Shown here: positions 16,159-26,221 of the stretch, piece by piece
How positions within the stretch are numbered: position 1 is the first letter of the stretch
How the letters are laid out: every line of letters begins with the position of its first letter
Assembly (NCBI RefSeq): GCF_000988205.1
Contig: NZ_LAYQ01000009.1
Coordinates: 1-64,000, forward strand
Direction: 5' to 3'
DNA length: 64,000 bases
Source: Corynebacterium minutissimum
Lineage (GTDB): Bacteria > Actinomycetota > Actinomycetes > Mycobacteriales > Mycobacteriaceae
Made by a program: the position numbers and the translations under genes
Notes under the pieces: model-generated
What the model was told of the DNA's origin: nothing
The model's input: the letters and a program-made list of their open reading frames with translations, nothing else
Databases searched by the model: none

Positions 16159-16839
16159 ATGAAGATTTCCCGTTCCCTTGCTGCAGTAGCCCTGTCCGGT
16201 ACCCTCCTCCTCGGCGGCACCACCGTTGCAATCGCCCAGATTCCGGACGCAGCAGACAGCACCGAAGGTATTGGGCTGCCGGCGACCATTGTGGTTGATG
16301 GCGTCACCTACTTCAAGGACACGACCGCCGAAGAAGGTAAGGGCGGTTACAAGTCCGCAGACGGCAAGAAGACTCTGACCTACTTGGAAGCAAAGGCCAT
16401 CGTCGATCGTCAAAAGGATGCGGAAAAGGGTTCTGAGTCCGAGACCTCCACCTCTGAGACGACGAGCGCCGAGGCTTCCGCGTCGGACACGACCACCACT
16501 ACCAAGGCCACTGACCCGGCGGGAAGCGAGACCTCTAAGACCTCCGAGCCGAAGGAATCTCCCACGAGCTCGAGCGAGACCTCGTCCTCCAAGCCTGCTG
16601 ACAATTCCGAGAAGTCCTCTACCTCCGCCACCACGACTAAGACTGCAGAGCCGTCTACTTCCAAGACCGCGGAACCAGGCGACAAGAAGAGCTCCGCTGA
16701 GGGTGTACTGTCCTCCAAGGACGGCAAGCCGACTCCGCTGGCTATCTTCGGCATCGTTGCCGGCGTTCTCGCTGCCGTTGCTGCTGCCTTCCCGGCTATC
16801 GCGAAGGCCCTGAACCTCAACATCAAGCTGCCTTTCTAA
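16159..16839 (+). CDS. Exported Ser/Thr-rich envelope protein with C-terminal membrane helix
   Basis: 226 residues; AAGGAG before the ATG. Signal peptide at 1-28 (ending AIAQ). A small folded part (IVVDGVTYFKDTTAEEGKGG) is followed by about 90 residues of Ser/Thr/Glu/Lys/Pro low-complexity sequence, then a hydrophobic helix at about 195-218 (LAIFGIVAGVLAAVAAAFPA) and a short tail. This is the build of a wall-spanning protein held in the membrane. No sortase motif. The repeat-like Ser/Thr region could be O-mannosylated. Function unknown. Confidence 0.8.
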   Translation: MKISRSLAAVALSGTLLLGGTTVAIAQIPDAADSTEGIGLPATIVVDGVTYFKDTTAEEGKGGYKSADGKKTLTYLEAKAIVDRQKDAEKGSESETSTSETTSAEASASDTTTTTKATDPAGSETSKTSEPKESPTSSSETSSSKPADNSEKSSTSATTTKTAEPSTSKTAEPGDKKSSAEGVLSSKDGKPTPLAIFGIVAGVLAAVAAAFPAIAKALNLNIKLPF

Positions 16840-16865
16840 GGCTAAGTAGCTTCTAGGTTCTTTTT

Positions 16866-16899
16866 GCCCCTGCCTCGTTGAGGCAGGGGCTTTTGTCTT
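16866..16899 (+). terminator. Rho-independent terminator
   Basis: Perfect 11-bp stem GCCCCTGCCTC/GAGGCAGGGGC with loop GTT and a TTTTGTCTT tail, 27 bases after the stop of the Ser/Thr-rich envelope protein. Confidence 0.93.
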
Positions 16900-16932
16900 G
16901 GGTTAAACCGGCGTGGTTTCCTGTAATAAGAA

Positions 16933-17031
16933 CTTCAGCGCCCGGGCCGCTCACACTGAGGGCCACAGGGCGCTGAAGTCTCTCTATCTCTCTCTGTGTG
17001 CGTTCTCTCCAACGCACGACATACAGTATGC
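16933..17031. repeat. Structured intergenic element, copy A
   Basis: An 11-bp perfect hairpin (CTTCAGCGCCC, 16933-16943, with 16968-16978) is followed by a pyrimidine-rich TCTCTCTATC run and a second hairpin GTGCGTT-CTCTCC-AACGCAC (16998-17017), then ACATACAGTATG. The same order occurs at 17597-17751. The CTCTCC loop is complementary to a Shine-Dalgarno sequence. May be a small RNA or a palindromic dispersed element. Confidence 0.5.
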
Positions 17032-17181
17032 AACTGATCGGCAGACAATGTGAAGCTTAGACTCGCCTAAAAGGCAGAGGTGAGCTGTGAGTCTGCTGTG
17101 CTGGTTGAATTCCGCTGGTTATCGCCACCAAGACGCAATGGAGTCTGTACGGGGAGTTGCCCCCGGGGCTAATAATCGGGG

Positions 17182-17571
17182 TTATGGAGAGCCAAAAACG
17201 GACGGATTAATGGGGCGTTGTGAGCGGGGGAGCTTTTCCACCACAAGGCGGTAGGAGTCCGTCACAAGTTCGGTAAGAAGCTGCGGGGTGAGGCGGGGAT
17301 CTGGGTGTACGGACACCCAGTGGCGCTTGTTCATGTGATAGCCGGGTGTGATGAAGGCGTGCTCGCTGCGCAGCGCTTCGGCGTCCAGGGGCTCGGCTTT
17401 GAGGATGGCCTGCTGGCGGCCAGTTGCCGCGGTGAGAAGGAGGAAAACCTTGCCGCGTACCTTGAACACGTCCCAGTCAGGGCCGAAAGGGTGCGTCAAC
17501 GTCGCGCCGGGGAGTTCGGTGGCGCGGGCGCTAGCGCAGGCGTGGACATCCAGTGGAGAAGAAGAATCCAT
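17182..17571 (-). CDS. MmcQ/YjbR-family protein
   Basis: 129 residues. Matches the YjbR (CyaY-like) family: ATELPGATLTHPFGPDWDVF, KVRGKVFLLL, TPGYHMNKRHWVSV and a C-terminal LVTDSYRLVVEKLPRSQR. The family has a double-wing DNA-binding-like fold, but its function is not settled. Stands alone, flanked on both sides by the structured intergenic elements. Confidence 0.88.
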   Translation of the reverse strand: MDSSSPLDVHACASARATELPGATLTHPFGPDWDVFKVRGKVFLLLTAATGRQQAILKAEPLDAEALRSEHAFITPGYHMNKRHWVSVHPDPRLTPQLLTELVTDSYRLVVEKLPRSQRPINPSVFGSP

Positions 17572-17596
17572 GTGAACCAGGCTAGGTGAAAAACAC

Positions 17597-17751
17597 CGCT
17601 GGGCCCCTCCCGCGATTCCTCGGGGAAGGGCCCAGCAGCGTCTCTATCAAGTTCCTCCGATTATCAGCCACTGGCCGCCCTCCGGAGGATGAGGGGTTCT
17701 CTCTCTCGCATGCGCTCTCTCAAACGCACAACACAGAGTATGGCGGCCAGT
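17597..17751. repeat. Structured intergenic element, copy B
   Basis: Hairpin CGCTGGGCCC (17597-17606) with a partner ending GGGCCCAGCAGCG at 17640, then TCTCTATC. A perfect 10-bp long-range stem ACTGGCCGCC/GGCGGCCAGT (17670-17679 with 17742-17751) encloses a pyrimidine-rich run and the small hairpin TGCG-CGCA with a CTCTCTC loop. The CTCTCTC, AACGCAC and CAGAGTATG parts align with copy A. The stacked stems suggest an RNA. Confidence 0.5.
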
Positions 17752-17812
17752 GCTGGCACCGCCATGAACTCCGCCTGGCAGTTTTCTGCTAGTCGATTTT
17801 TGCTAATCAAAA

Positions 17813-18602
17813 CGCGCGGAACGCTTCTCCAGAAATGCCGTGACTCCCTCCTTGTGGCCAGCCGAGGCCATCTGCGCGTACTGCGTCGGCTCCTCCCAAG
17901 CCAGCTGCCTATCGAGCTGCCCCAGAGCCGTGCGGTTGATGGCCTCCTTTGCTTTGGCCAGGGCATCGCGCGGGGCGATGTGCAGGCGCTGTGCTACCTC
18001 CAGTGCAGCGGCCAGCGCGTAGCCTGGGGTGCGCGTGTGGTTACGAGACCTGCAGCCTCGGCCTCGGCGACGCCGAGCTTGTCTTGCAGCAGTGCCAAGG
18101 CGAGCGCGCGGTGGCGCCCCACGGAGGCCAGCGCGGTGAGGCTCACGCCGCCGTCAGGGATAAGGCCAATCTTGCCGAAGGGCAGCGTGAAGTAGGAATC
18201 CTCACCAGCCACGATGAGATCGCAGGCAAAAGCCAGCGAAGCACCCGCGCCAGCGGCCGCACCTTCGACTGCGGCGATGACGGGAATCTCGGCGGCCTGA
18301 ATCTCAGTCACCAGTGCGTTGAGCTGGGGAAGCATGGTGGACTCGGCCGGGTTGGGAGTCTCGCCCGCAGCTTGCGCGGCGGCTGCCTCTTGCGCGGCGG
18401 CGACGAGATCCGCTCCGGCACAGAAGGCGGTTTCATCGCCGGTGATGATGAGGGCGCGGATGGCGGGGTCAGAGGAGGCGTCGGCAAGCGCGGCGGAGAG
18501 GGCTAGACAGTGTTCCTTGGCAATGGCGTTGCGGCGCGCGGAGTTATTGATGCGTGCGACGAGGACGGAGCCTTCGCGGCGGGTGAGGATGGCATCGGTC
18601 AT
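17813..18602 (-). pseudogene. Enoyl-CoA hydratase/isomerase, frameshifted
   Basis: Restored length about 262 residues. Crotonase signature: oxyanion-hole regions ETAFCAGADL and GAAAGAGASLAFACDL, then FGKIGLIPDGG. The frame is lost near 18041-18043, after GVAEAEAAGL, where one base appears missing (LVNHTRTPGYALAAALEVA can be read in the next frame); the natural C-terminus ends TAFLEKRSARFD at a stop at 17813. PaaG-like proteins of this type act on CoA thioesters. Gap of three bases to the nitronate monooxygenase upstream, so one operon. Confidence 0.85.
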
Positions 18603-18605
18603 GGT

Positions 18606-20052
<1,447 letters not shown>

Positions 20053-20139
20053 TGTTCCTCCTGGGGAGAGCGGGTAAAGTGATGCGTATTACTATACATA
20101 CGAATTGTGGTTCGTCACTCGAATCGTGAGGAGAACGCC

Positions 20140-21320
20140 ATGACAGATCTTCTGGGAATCGATGCTCTGCTGAGCGAAGAAGAAAAAGCTACCCGTGACC
20201 GCGTCGCCGCACTGGTGGATGAGCACATCCGCCCGCACGTGGGGCAGTGGTATGAGGACGCGGTGCTGCCGGAGTCCATCTTTCCGGTGCTGGCGGAGGC
20301 CGGCCTGTTCGGGATGCATCTGGAAGGCTATGGCTGCGCCGGGCGTTCCGCAGTTGAATACGGACTAGCCATGCAGGAGCTGGAAGCGGGGGACTCCGGT
20401 ATCCGCACGGTGGTATCGGTGCAGGGCTCGCTGGCGATGTCGGCCATTTATAAGCACGGCTCGGAGGAACAGAAGCAACAGTGGCTTCCCAAGATGGCCG
20501 CCGGTGAGAACATTGGCTGCTTCGGGTTGACGGAGCCGACCGCCGGTTCGGACCCGGCCAGCATGGTGACGGTGGCGCGCTACCGCTCCGGTGAATGGGT
20601 GCTGGACGGTGCGAAGCGCTGGATTGGCCTGGCGAGTGTGGCCGGGGTGGCCATCATCTGGGCCAAGGTTTCTGAGGAGGACGCGGCGGCTGCCGGGGTG
20701 GAGGCGGGCGTGCGCGGGTTCATCGTGCCGACGTCCACGCCGGGGTTTAGGGCGATGCCAATTACCCGCAAGCTGTCCATGCGGGCGTCCATTCAGTGCG
20801 ATATTGAACTGGAAGGCGTTACTTTGCCCGCCGACGCTCTGCTGCCCAAGCATCCGGGACTCAAGGGGCCGTTTATGTGTTTGAACGAGGCGCGCTTCGG
20901 CATTAGCTTCGGCGCTTTGGGCGCGGCCCGTGATTCTTTGGAGGCGGCGCTAGCTACGCCAAGGAGCGCAAGCAGTTCGACCGCTCGCTGGCGTCCTTCC
21001 AGCTCACCCAGCAGAAGCTGGTGGATATGGCGGTGGAGCTTAATAAGGGGCAGCTGCTGGCGCTCAACCTGGGGCGCGCCAAAGACGCGGGCACGCTGGA
21101 GCCCTACCAGATTTCGGTGGGCAAGCTGGCCAACTGCCGCACCGCCATCGACATTTGCCGCCAGGCTCGCACCATCCTAGGCGGCAACGGTATCACCGCG
21201 GACTACTCGCCGCTGCGCCACGCTGCCAACCTGGAATCAGTGCGCACCTACGAGGGCACCGATGAGATCCATACGCTGATTCTGGGGCGGGTGCTGACGG
21301 GGGAGCAGGCGTTTAGCTAA
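20140..21320 (+). pseudogene. Acyl-CoA dehydrogenase (glutaryl-CoA dehydrogenase-like), frameshifted
   Basis: Restored length about 393. ATG 20140 follows GAGGAG. FAD-dependent acyl-CoA dehydrogenase signatures: GCFGLTEPTAGSDPASM, GAKRWIGLASVAGVAIIWA, and in the second frame YAKERKQ-type sequence, ILGGNGITADY and catalytic-Glu region YEGTDEIHTL. ITRKLSMRAS near the middle resembles glutaryl-CoA dehydrogenases. One base seems missing near 20955 (GCCTAC read as GCTAC), putting the C-terminal 120 residues in another frame. Oxidises a CoA ester and passes electrons to ETF. Confidence 0.87.
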
Positions 21321-21382
21321 CCGCGTGGCGTCGTACCGGTGAGGCCACACGGGCTCCACTGCGCAGATGGTCTTATTCGTTT

Positions 21383-21491
21383 GGTCCCTCTACTTTGGTC
21401 CCTCATCTGGGATGAGGGACCATCTGTGTGCTGAAAACCAGAGAAAGATGGTCCCTTCACTCTGCTAAGAGACCAGAGTAAAGGGACCATC
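21383..21491. repeat. Cluster of GGTCCCT palindromes between convergent genes
   Basis: Five copies of GGTCCCT or its complement within 110 bases. They form two perfect stems: GGTCCCTCATC/GATGAGGGACC (21397-21421, 3-base loop) and GATGGTCCCTT/AAGGGACCATC (21447-21491) with an inner ACTCTG/CAGAGT stem. Lies between the ends of the acyl-CoA dehydrogenase and the permease, so it may end both transcripts, but it is larger and more regular than a normal terminator. Confidence 0.6.
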
Positions 21492-21599
21492 TAAAGAGGA
21501 GAGGCTAAGCAGTGCGGGCGCCGTGTTCGGGGCCCGCGCACTGTCTTGCACTCAGGCCTGTTCACAGGCACTGTGTCGCGCTGTTTAGTTTCTGGGTGT

Positions 21600-23105
21600 C
21601 TAGCTTCTGGTGTCCTTCGGCTTCGGGGCGTTCGGATCGATCGGGCGGCCGTCAGCATCCAGATCGTTGAGCTCGGCCAGCTCGGTGAAGTCGGCCTGGG
21701 CGTCGGCGAATCCTTCCTCCGGATCGATTTCATCGAAGTTGCGGATGGTGCCGTCGCGCTCGTCCTTGAACATGTCCTTGCCATAGACGACGAGCACCAT
21801 GATGATGCCGGCGGCGAAGCCCCACGCGGCACCCTGGGTGGCCAGCACGCCGGCGGTGACGCCTGCGATGCCCAGATCCTTCTGGTTCTTGGATTCCATG
21901 ATGCCCACGCGCACGGACACGAAGCCCTGGATGATGAGCGTCAGCGCCAGGCCCACCGGGAGGATGGGCTCGACGAAGGAGGTAATCGGCAGCAGCAGGA
22001 GGCCCACGTTGGTACCCCAGCGGAAGGAGCCCGCGCCGCCAAAGATGGTACGCATGGCGCGCTTGCCCTGCTTGTAGCGCTCGACGATGACCACGTGCAT
22101 CGCCGCCCACAGCGGGCCACACATAGCGACGTCTGGGCCGATGATGGACATCAGCATGTTGCGGCCACCGAAGAGCAGGTGTGCGCGCGACGGGCTGTAC
22201 ACTACGGCCTCGTCCGTGCGGACGTGATCGGCTTCCTTAAGCACGGCGTTGGCTTGCAGGACGTCACCGAAGACGACGATGTAGGCGGCCAGCACCGTGG
22301 GGATGGCGGTGAGGAACATGTGTGCCGGCGGAAGACCGATCCCGAAGACGGTGTACTCAGACCACAGGGTCATGAAATCTGGTTTGGAGAAACCCCACTC
22401 CACGTCCGGCCAGGGAGCCTCGCCAGCTAGTGGTGCGACGAAAACCGCGACGAAGATAGCAGGCAGGATGCCTAGCGAAGCCAGGAAGCGCCAACCGGCG
22501 GCCTTCTGCCGCAAGGCTTGGAAGCCACGGGAGTACATGAGGAAGAAGGCCACAGCCACCGCAATGGTGATGGTAATGGGGAAGGAGTGGAAACGCCCGC
22601 CTTCCTGGAACACCGAGATGATGGCAGCGATACCAGCGCCAAGGACGATGCCGGAGCGCAAGCCAGAGGGAATGAGTCGGACGACCTTCGATGCCCATCC
22701 CGTTATGCCTAGCGTTAATGAGAATATGCCTAGCAAGAGCTGGAAGCTGATGAGCGCCAACACACGCTGCTCACCCTCCGGGAAGGTCTGGATGTAGACC
22801 GTCAGCAACGGAATCGCCGGGGTAATCCAGCCCGGGACAACCGGGTCGCCCAAGAGGTGGTGGGTGAGGTAGAGCAGGCCGTTGAGCATAACGACGGCCA
22901 GTGCCGCCTCGTAAGGCATGCCGAGGGCCTCAGTCATCAGGGGGATAGCGCCCAAGTCCACCACACACATGAACAAGCCTTGGGCGAAGTCCGGCCACTC
23001 CATGCGGTAGTGCACGAAGGGGAGGCGGACATCGAAGGGCCCCATCTTCCAGTGGGGTGAAGCTTGACCGATGCCCTGCTCTTCGGGTTCGGTGGTTTCG
23101 GCCAT
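21600..23105 (-). CDS. NCS2-type (SLC23) permease
   Basis: 501 residues with about 12 membrane spans and long charged tails. DPVVPGWITPAIPLL, IPSGLRSGIVLGAGIAAI and GPDVAMCGPLWAAMHVV recall the nucleobase/ascorbate transporter group, but the sequence is divergent from classic uracil or xanthine permeases. The following ADH and GAF-PucR regulator on the same strand suggest a substrate that is oxidised as an alcohol. Exact substrate unknown. Confidence 0.7.
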   Translation of the reverse strand: MAETTEPEEQGIGQASPHWKMGPFDVRLPFVHYRMEWPDFAQGLFMCVVDLGAIPLMTEALGMPYEAALAVVMLNGLLYLTHHLLGDPVVPGWITPAIPLLTVYIQTFPEGEQRVLALISFQLLLGIFSLTLGITGWASKVVRLIPSGLRSGIVLGAGIAAIISVFQEGGRFHSFPITITIAVAVAFFLMYSRGFQALRQKAAGWRFLASLGILPAIFVAVFVAPLAGEAPWPDVEWGFSKPDFMTLWSEYTVFGIGLPPAHMFLTAIPTVLAAYIVVFGDVLQANAVLKEADHVRTDEAVVYSPSRAHLLFGGRNMLMSIIGPDVAMCGPLWAAMHVVIVERYKQGKRAMRTIFGGAGSFRWGTNVGLLLLPITSFVEPILPVGLALTLIIQGFVSVRVGIMESKNQKDLGIAGVTAGVLATQGAAWGFAAGIIMVLVVYGKDMFKDERDGTIRNFDEIDPEEGFADAQADFTELAELNDLDADGRPIDPNAPKPKDTRS

Positions 23106-23223
23106 GACGGCCTCCTTTCAAAGAAAAGGGACCAAGCCCAGCGGGCGTGAAGCGCGCGGGGCTTGGTGAGGAAAGGTGAGAGGTTCGTTGAGGTTTAGTG
23201 CTTGAAGTTTAGTCGAACCTTGG

Positions 23224-24342
23224 TTAGTCGAACTCGATGATCTGGCGCAGTGCTACACCGTCGGATAGGCGGTCCATGGCGGTGTTGATGTCCTCGAGCT
23301 TGATGTGGTCGGAGATGAGGGCCTCAGCGTTGAGCTTGCCCTCACGCCACAGCTGCTCGTACTTCGGGATGTCCTTCGACGGGACGGAGGAGCCCAGGTA
23401 GCAGCCGTGGACGCGGCGCGCCTCGGCAGTCATCACCAGCGGGTCGATGGTGATGGCGGAGCCCGGTGCCGGCAGGCCGACGGTGACGGTCAGGCCACCC
23501 GGTGCGGTGACCTTGTAGGCGGTTTCCAGTGCCTTCGGGTGGCCGGCGGCCTCCACGACAGCGGTGAACTTCTTGCCGGACTCCTCAGCTTCCTGTGGGG
23601 TCATCGCGGAGGTAGCGCCGATTTCGATGGCTTTCTCGCACTTGTCCTTCTGCATGTCGATGCCCACGATCTCCTTCACGCCGAGCGCAGCGGCGGTAAT
23701 GATGGCGGCCATGCCAACGCCACCGAGGCCGACGACGGCGATGCTGTCCTCCGGCTTTGGATCGATCTCGTTGAGCACGGCGCCGCCACCGGTGAGGATG
23801 GCGCAGCCGAGAATAGCGGCGATGTCCGCCGGGACATCGGAGCCCACCGGTACGACGGAGAGCTCGGAGACCACGGCGTGGGTGGCGAAGCCGGAGACAC
23901 CGAGGTGGTGCTGGATCGTCTCACCGTTGCGGGTGAGGTGGCGGGTGCCGCGGATGAGGGTGCCCTCGTTGTTGGTCTTGGAGCCGACCTCACAGGGCAT
24001 CTTGCCGTCGGTCTTGCAGCCGGCGCACTCGCCGCAGCGCGGGAGGAAGGTCATGACCACGTGGTCGCCGACCTTGACGTTGGTAACACCCGGGCCGATC
24101 TCTTCGACGATGCCGGCGGACTCGTGGCCCAGCAGCATCGGCAGCGGACGTGGGCGGTTGTTGTTGACCACGGAGAGGTCGGAGTGGCAGAGGCCAGCGG
24201 CGGTGATCTTGACCAGGATCTCGCCCTCGCCGGGGGCGGTGAGCTCGAGCTCGCTCACGGTGATGGGCTGAGAGTCGGCGTAAGGGCGCTCATCGCCGGA
24301 GCGCTCCAGGACGGCGCCGCGAATGGTAATCGTGTCAGACAT
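23224..24342 (-). CDS. Zinc-dependent alcohol dehydrogenase
   Basis: 372 residues; GGAGG five bases before ATG 24342. Medium-chain dehydrogenase with catalytic zinc ligands GLCHSD and GHES, structural zinc cysteines CGECAGCKTDGKMPC, and NAD-binding VVGLGGVGMAA followed by GIDMQKDKCEKA (Asp at the end of beta-2 indicates NAD). Closest to class III/aryl-alcohol dehydrogenases. Upstream gene is a GAF-PucR regulator, downstream an NCS2-like permease; these three may act together. Confidence 0.9.
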   Translation of the reverse strand: MSDTITIRGAVLERSGDERPYADSQPITVSELELTAPGEGEILVKITAAGLCHSDLSVVNNNRPRPLPMLLGHESAGIVEEIGPGVTNVKVGDHVVMTFLPRCGECAGCKTDGKMPCEVGSKTNNEGTLIRGTRHLTRNGETIQHHLGVSGFATHAVVSELSVVPVGSDVPADIAAILGCAILTGGGAVLNEIDPKPEDSIAVVGLGGVGMAAIITAAALGVKEIVGIDMQKDKCEKAIEIGATSAMTPQEAEESGKKFTAVVEAAGHPKALETAYKVTAPGGLTVTVGLPAPGSAITIDPLVMTAEARRVHGCYLGSSVPSKDIPKYEQLWREGKLNAEALISDHIKLEDINTAMDRLSDGVALRQIIEFD

Positions 24343-24460
24343 TGATACCTCCAGACATCGGATGGGGTTAATGCATCGCAATGTACGCCACGTCACGTCG
24401 GGAAGGGCGGGAATGGTGTGGGAAAACCTACACTCAATAGTTGTATGGGTGGGGAATTCT

Positions 24461-26179
24461 CTACCTGCTGAGCGCGTGGGCGCGCAGAGCTACGAAGACA
24501 TCGAGCCCGCGCTGGCCGACGGCCCACTTATCGCCCATGAGCTCGGCAATGCGGTCTAGGCGCTGGCGCACCGTGTTGGGGTGGATGAACATGGCGCGGG
24601 CCGTCTGCGGGATGCTGTGGCCGGAAAGTAGGTAGTGGTGGGCGGTATCGGTGAGCTCCGTGGAATGCTCCGCGTCATAACGCACAAGTGGACCGATGGT
24701 GCGCGTGGACAGCGCGCTGAGTGCCTGCGGGTCTGCACCCAAGATGAGGCCGATTGTGCCCAAGGTATCTTCGGTAACTAGGCGGCCGCGTACGCCGAGC
24801 GCCAAGGCAGAATCCAGATAGGCCATGGCGGAATCGTGGGCGCTGCGTGCTGAATTCAGCCCATCGAAGCCGATGGCGGAGACCGTCAGGTCAGGAAACT
24901 CATCCAGCAGTGGGGCCAGCGCCTTATCGATATCCCGATCCGGTTGGTACAGCACGCAGACGTGCTGGTCGTGGTGCGTAATGGCGGCGTTACCTGGCAG
25001 GAGATGCTCCAGCTGCGGGCGGGTGGGCAAGTTCTTGGCCGAGTGCAGGCCTACGAAATACAGCTGTGCCGAAGAGTTCAGGCTGATGCCTGTGAGGTGG
25101 CGCAGGCGGGCGATCTCTTCGCGCCCAGCGTTGCCTAGTGCTACGGCGTAGACGAGGTCGTCGACTTTGCGCGCGGTGGCGTCGACAAGCGCCTCAGCAA
25201 AAAGCGCAATCGCTGTAAAGGCTGCGGAGGCGTGGCTGATGACGCGCAGTTCGGCGTCGCTGAGCTCCTTGTCCACACCAATCGTGCCCAGCGCCCGCCC
25301 GTTAAACTCCACGGGGAACGTGCTGGTTGGGGGAGTGTCCGGGGCATCCTCCGCGGTCCACAGCGTGACCGGCGCATCGAGGCTTTTAGCTAGCACGCGC
25401 TCGAGCTCCTCGAAGCTGGGATTGTTCATCAGCACGTGGAGCAGCTGCGTGTTGACGTCGTTGAGCCACTGCAATTCGTCCACGTGGCGGCTCAGCGCAA
25501 TTTGGGAGCGGGTAAGCTCCGCGACGGATTCGCCCTGACTCTCAATGACTTGGGCATTCTCCAGCGCCACGGAGGTAATAGAGCCGAGCACCTCGAGCGC
25601 TGCGATTTCCTCGTGCGTGTAGTGACGCGGGTGGCGATCCCCCACGAGAAGCGCGCCGATGGTGCGCCCAGAAATGCGGATCGGGGCGCCGAGGATCCCG
25701 CGGATTCCTTCGGCTTCTACCGCACGGTCCACGTAATCCACGTGCGTGACGTTGGGATCGACGGAGTGGTCATAGGTCCACGCCGGGCGGTTGGTGGCGG
25801 CCACGATGCCGAGGATTCCGGAGCCCATCGGCATGTTGATGGTGCGGAATTCCTCAGTGACGACACCGCTGGTGGCCAGCACCTTGGTAAAGCCGGTGTC
25901 CTCATCGTTGAGGCTGAGGTAGCCCACCTCCGTGCCGATGGTGGAGCGTGCGTGGCGCACAATCGCCTGGAGGATGTCGGTGGATTCGCGGCCCGAGTTG
26001 AGCATCTGGGAGACGTCGAGCAGTTTCGTCGACATCACCCGCCACGTGTGGTTGGCGCGCATGGTTTCCTCAACGGCCCGAAGCGCGCCAAGCTCCTCGG
26101 CCGCCAGTTGCTCGCGCAGCTCGTCGGGGACGCGGGTGCCAGTGCTTAGGTGGTTCAGAATCTCGCCAAACTCGCTCAT
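24461..26179 (-). CDS. GAF-domain PucR-type transcriptional regulator
   Basis: 572 residues. GAF domain at about 70-210 (ILQAIVRHARSTIGTEVGYL, MGSGILGIVAATNRP, GAPIRISGRTIGALLVGDR), a central CdaR-like region and a C-terminal PucR helix-turn-helix (SGHSIPQTARAMFIHPNTVR, QRLDRIAELMG). A ligand is expected to bind the GAF part. Sits upstream of the ADH on the same strand and 42 bases past the end of the CoA-ligase gene. It resembles the regulator at 33937-35856 in layout; the two flank the beta-oxidation island. Confidence 0.88.
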   Translation of the reverse strand: MSEFGEILNHLSTGTRVPDELREQLAAEELGALRAVEETMRANHTWRVMSTKLLDVSQMLNSGRESTDILQAIVRHARSTIGTEVGYLSLNDEDTGFTKVLATSGVVTEEFRTINMPMGSGILGIVAATNRPAWTYDHSVDPNVTHVDYVDRAVEAEGIRGILGAPIRISGRTIGALLVGDRHPRHYTHEEIAALEVLGSITSVALENAQVIESQGESVAELTRSQIALSRHVDELQWLNDVNTQLLHVLMNNPSFEELERVLAKSLDAPVTLWTAEDAPDTPPTSTFPVEFNGRALGTIGVDKELSDAELRVISHASAAFTAIALFAEALVDATARKVDDLVYAVALGNAGREEIARLRHLTGISLNSSAQLYFVGLHSAKNLPTRPQLEHLLPGNAAITHHDQHVCVLYQPDRDIDKALAPLLDEFPDLTVSAIGFDGLNSARSAHDSAMAYLDSALALGVRGRLVTEDTLGTIGLILGADPQALSALSTRTIGPLVRYDAEHSTELTDTAHHYLLSGHSIPQTARAMFIHPNTVRQRLDRIAELMGDKWAVGQRGLDVFVALRAHALSR

Positions 26180-26221
26180 GATTACATGCAGTGTAGCTGG
26201 GATTGGCGCTACTGTGCTTAT

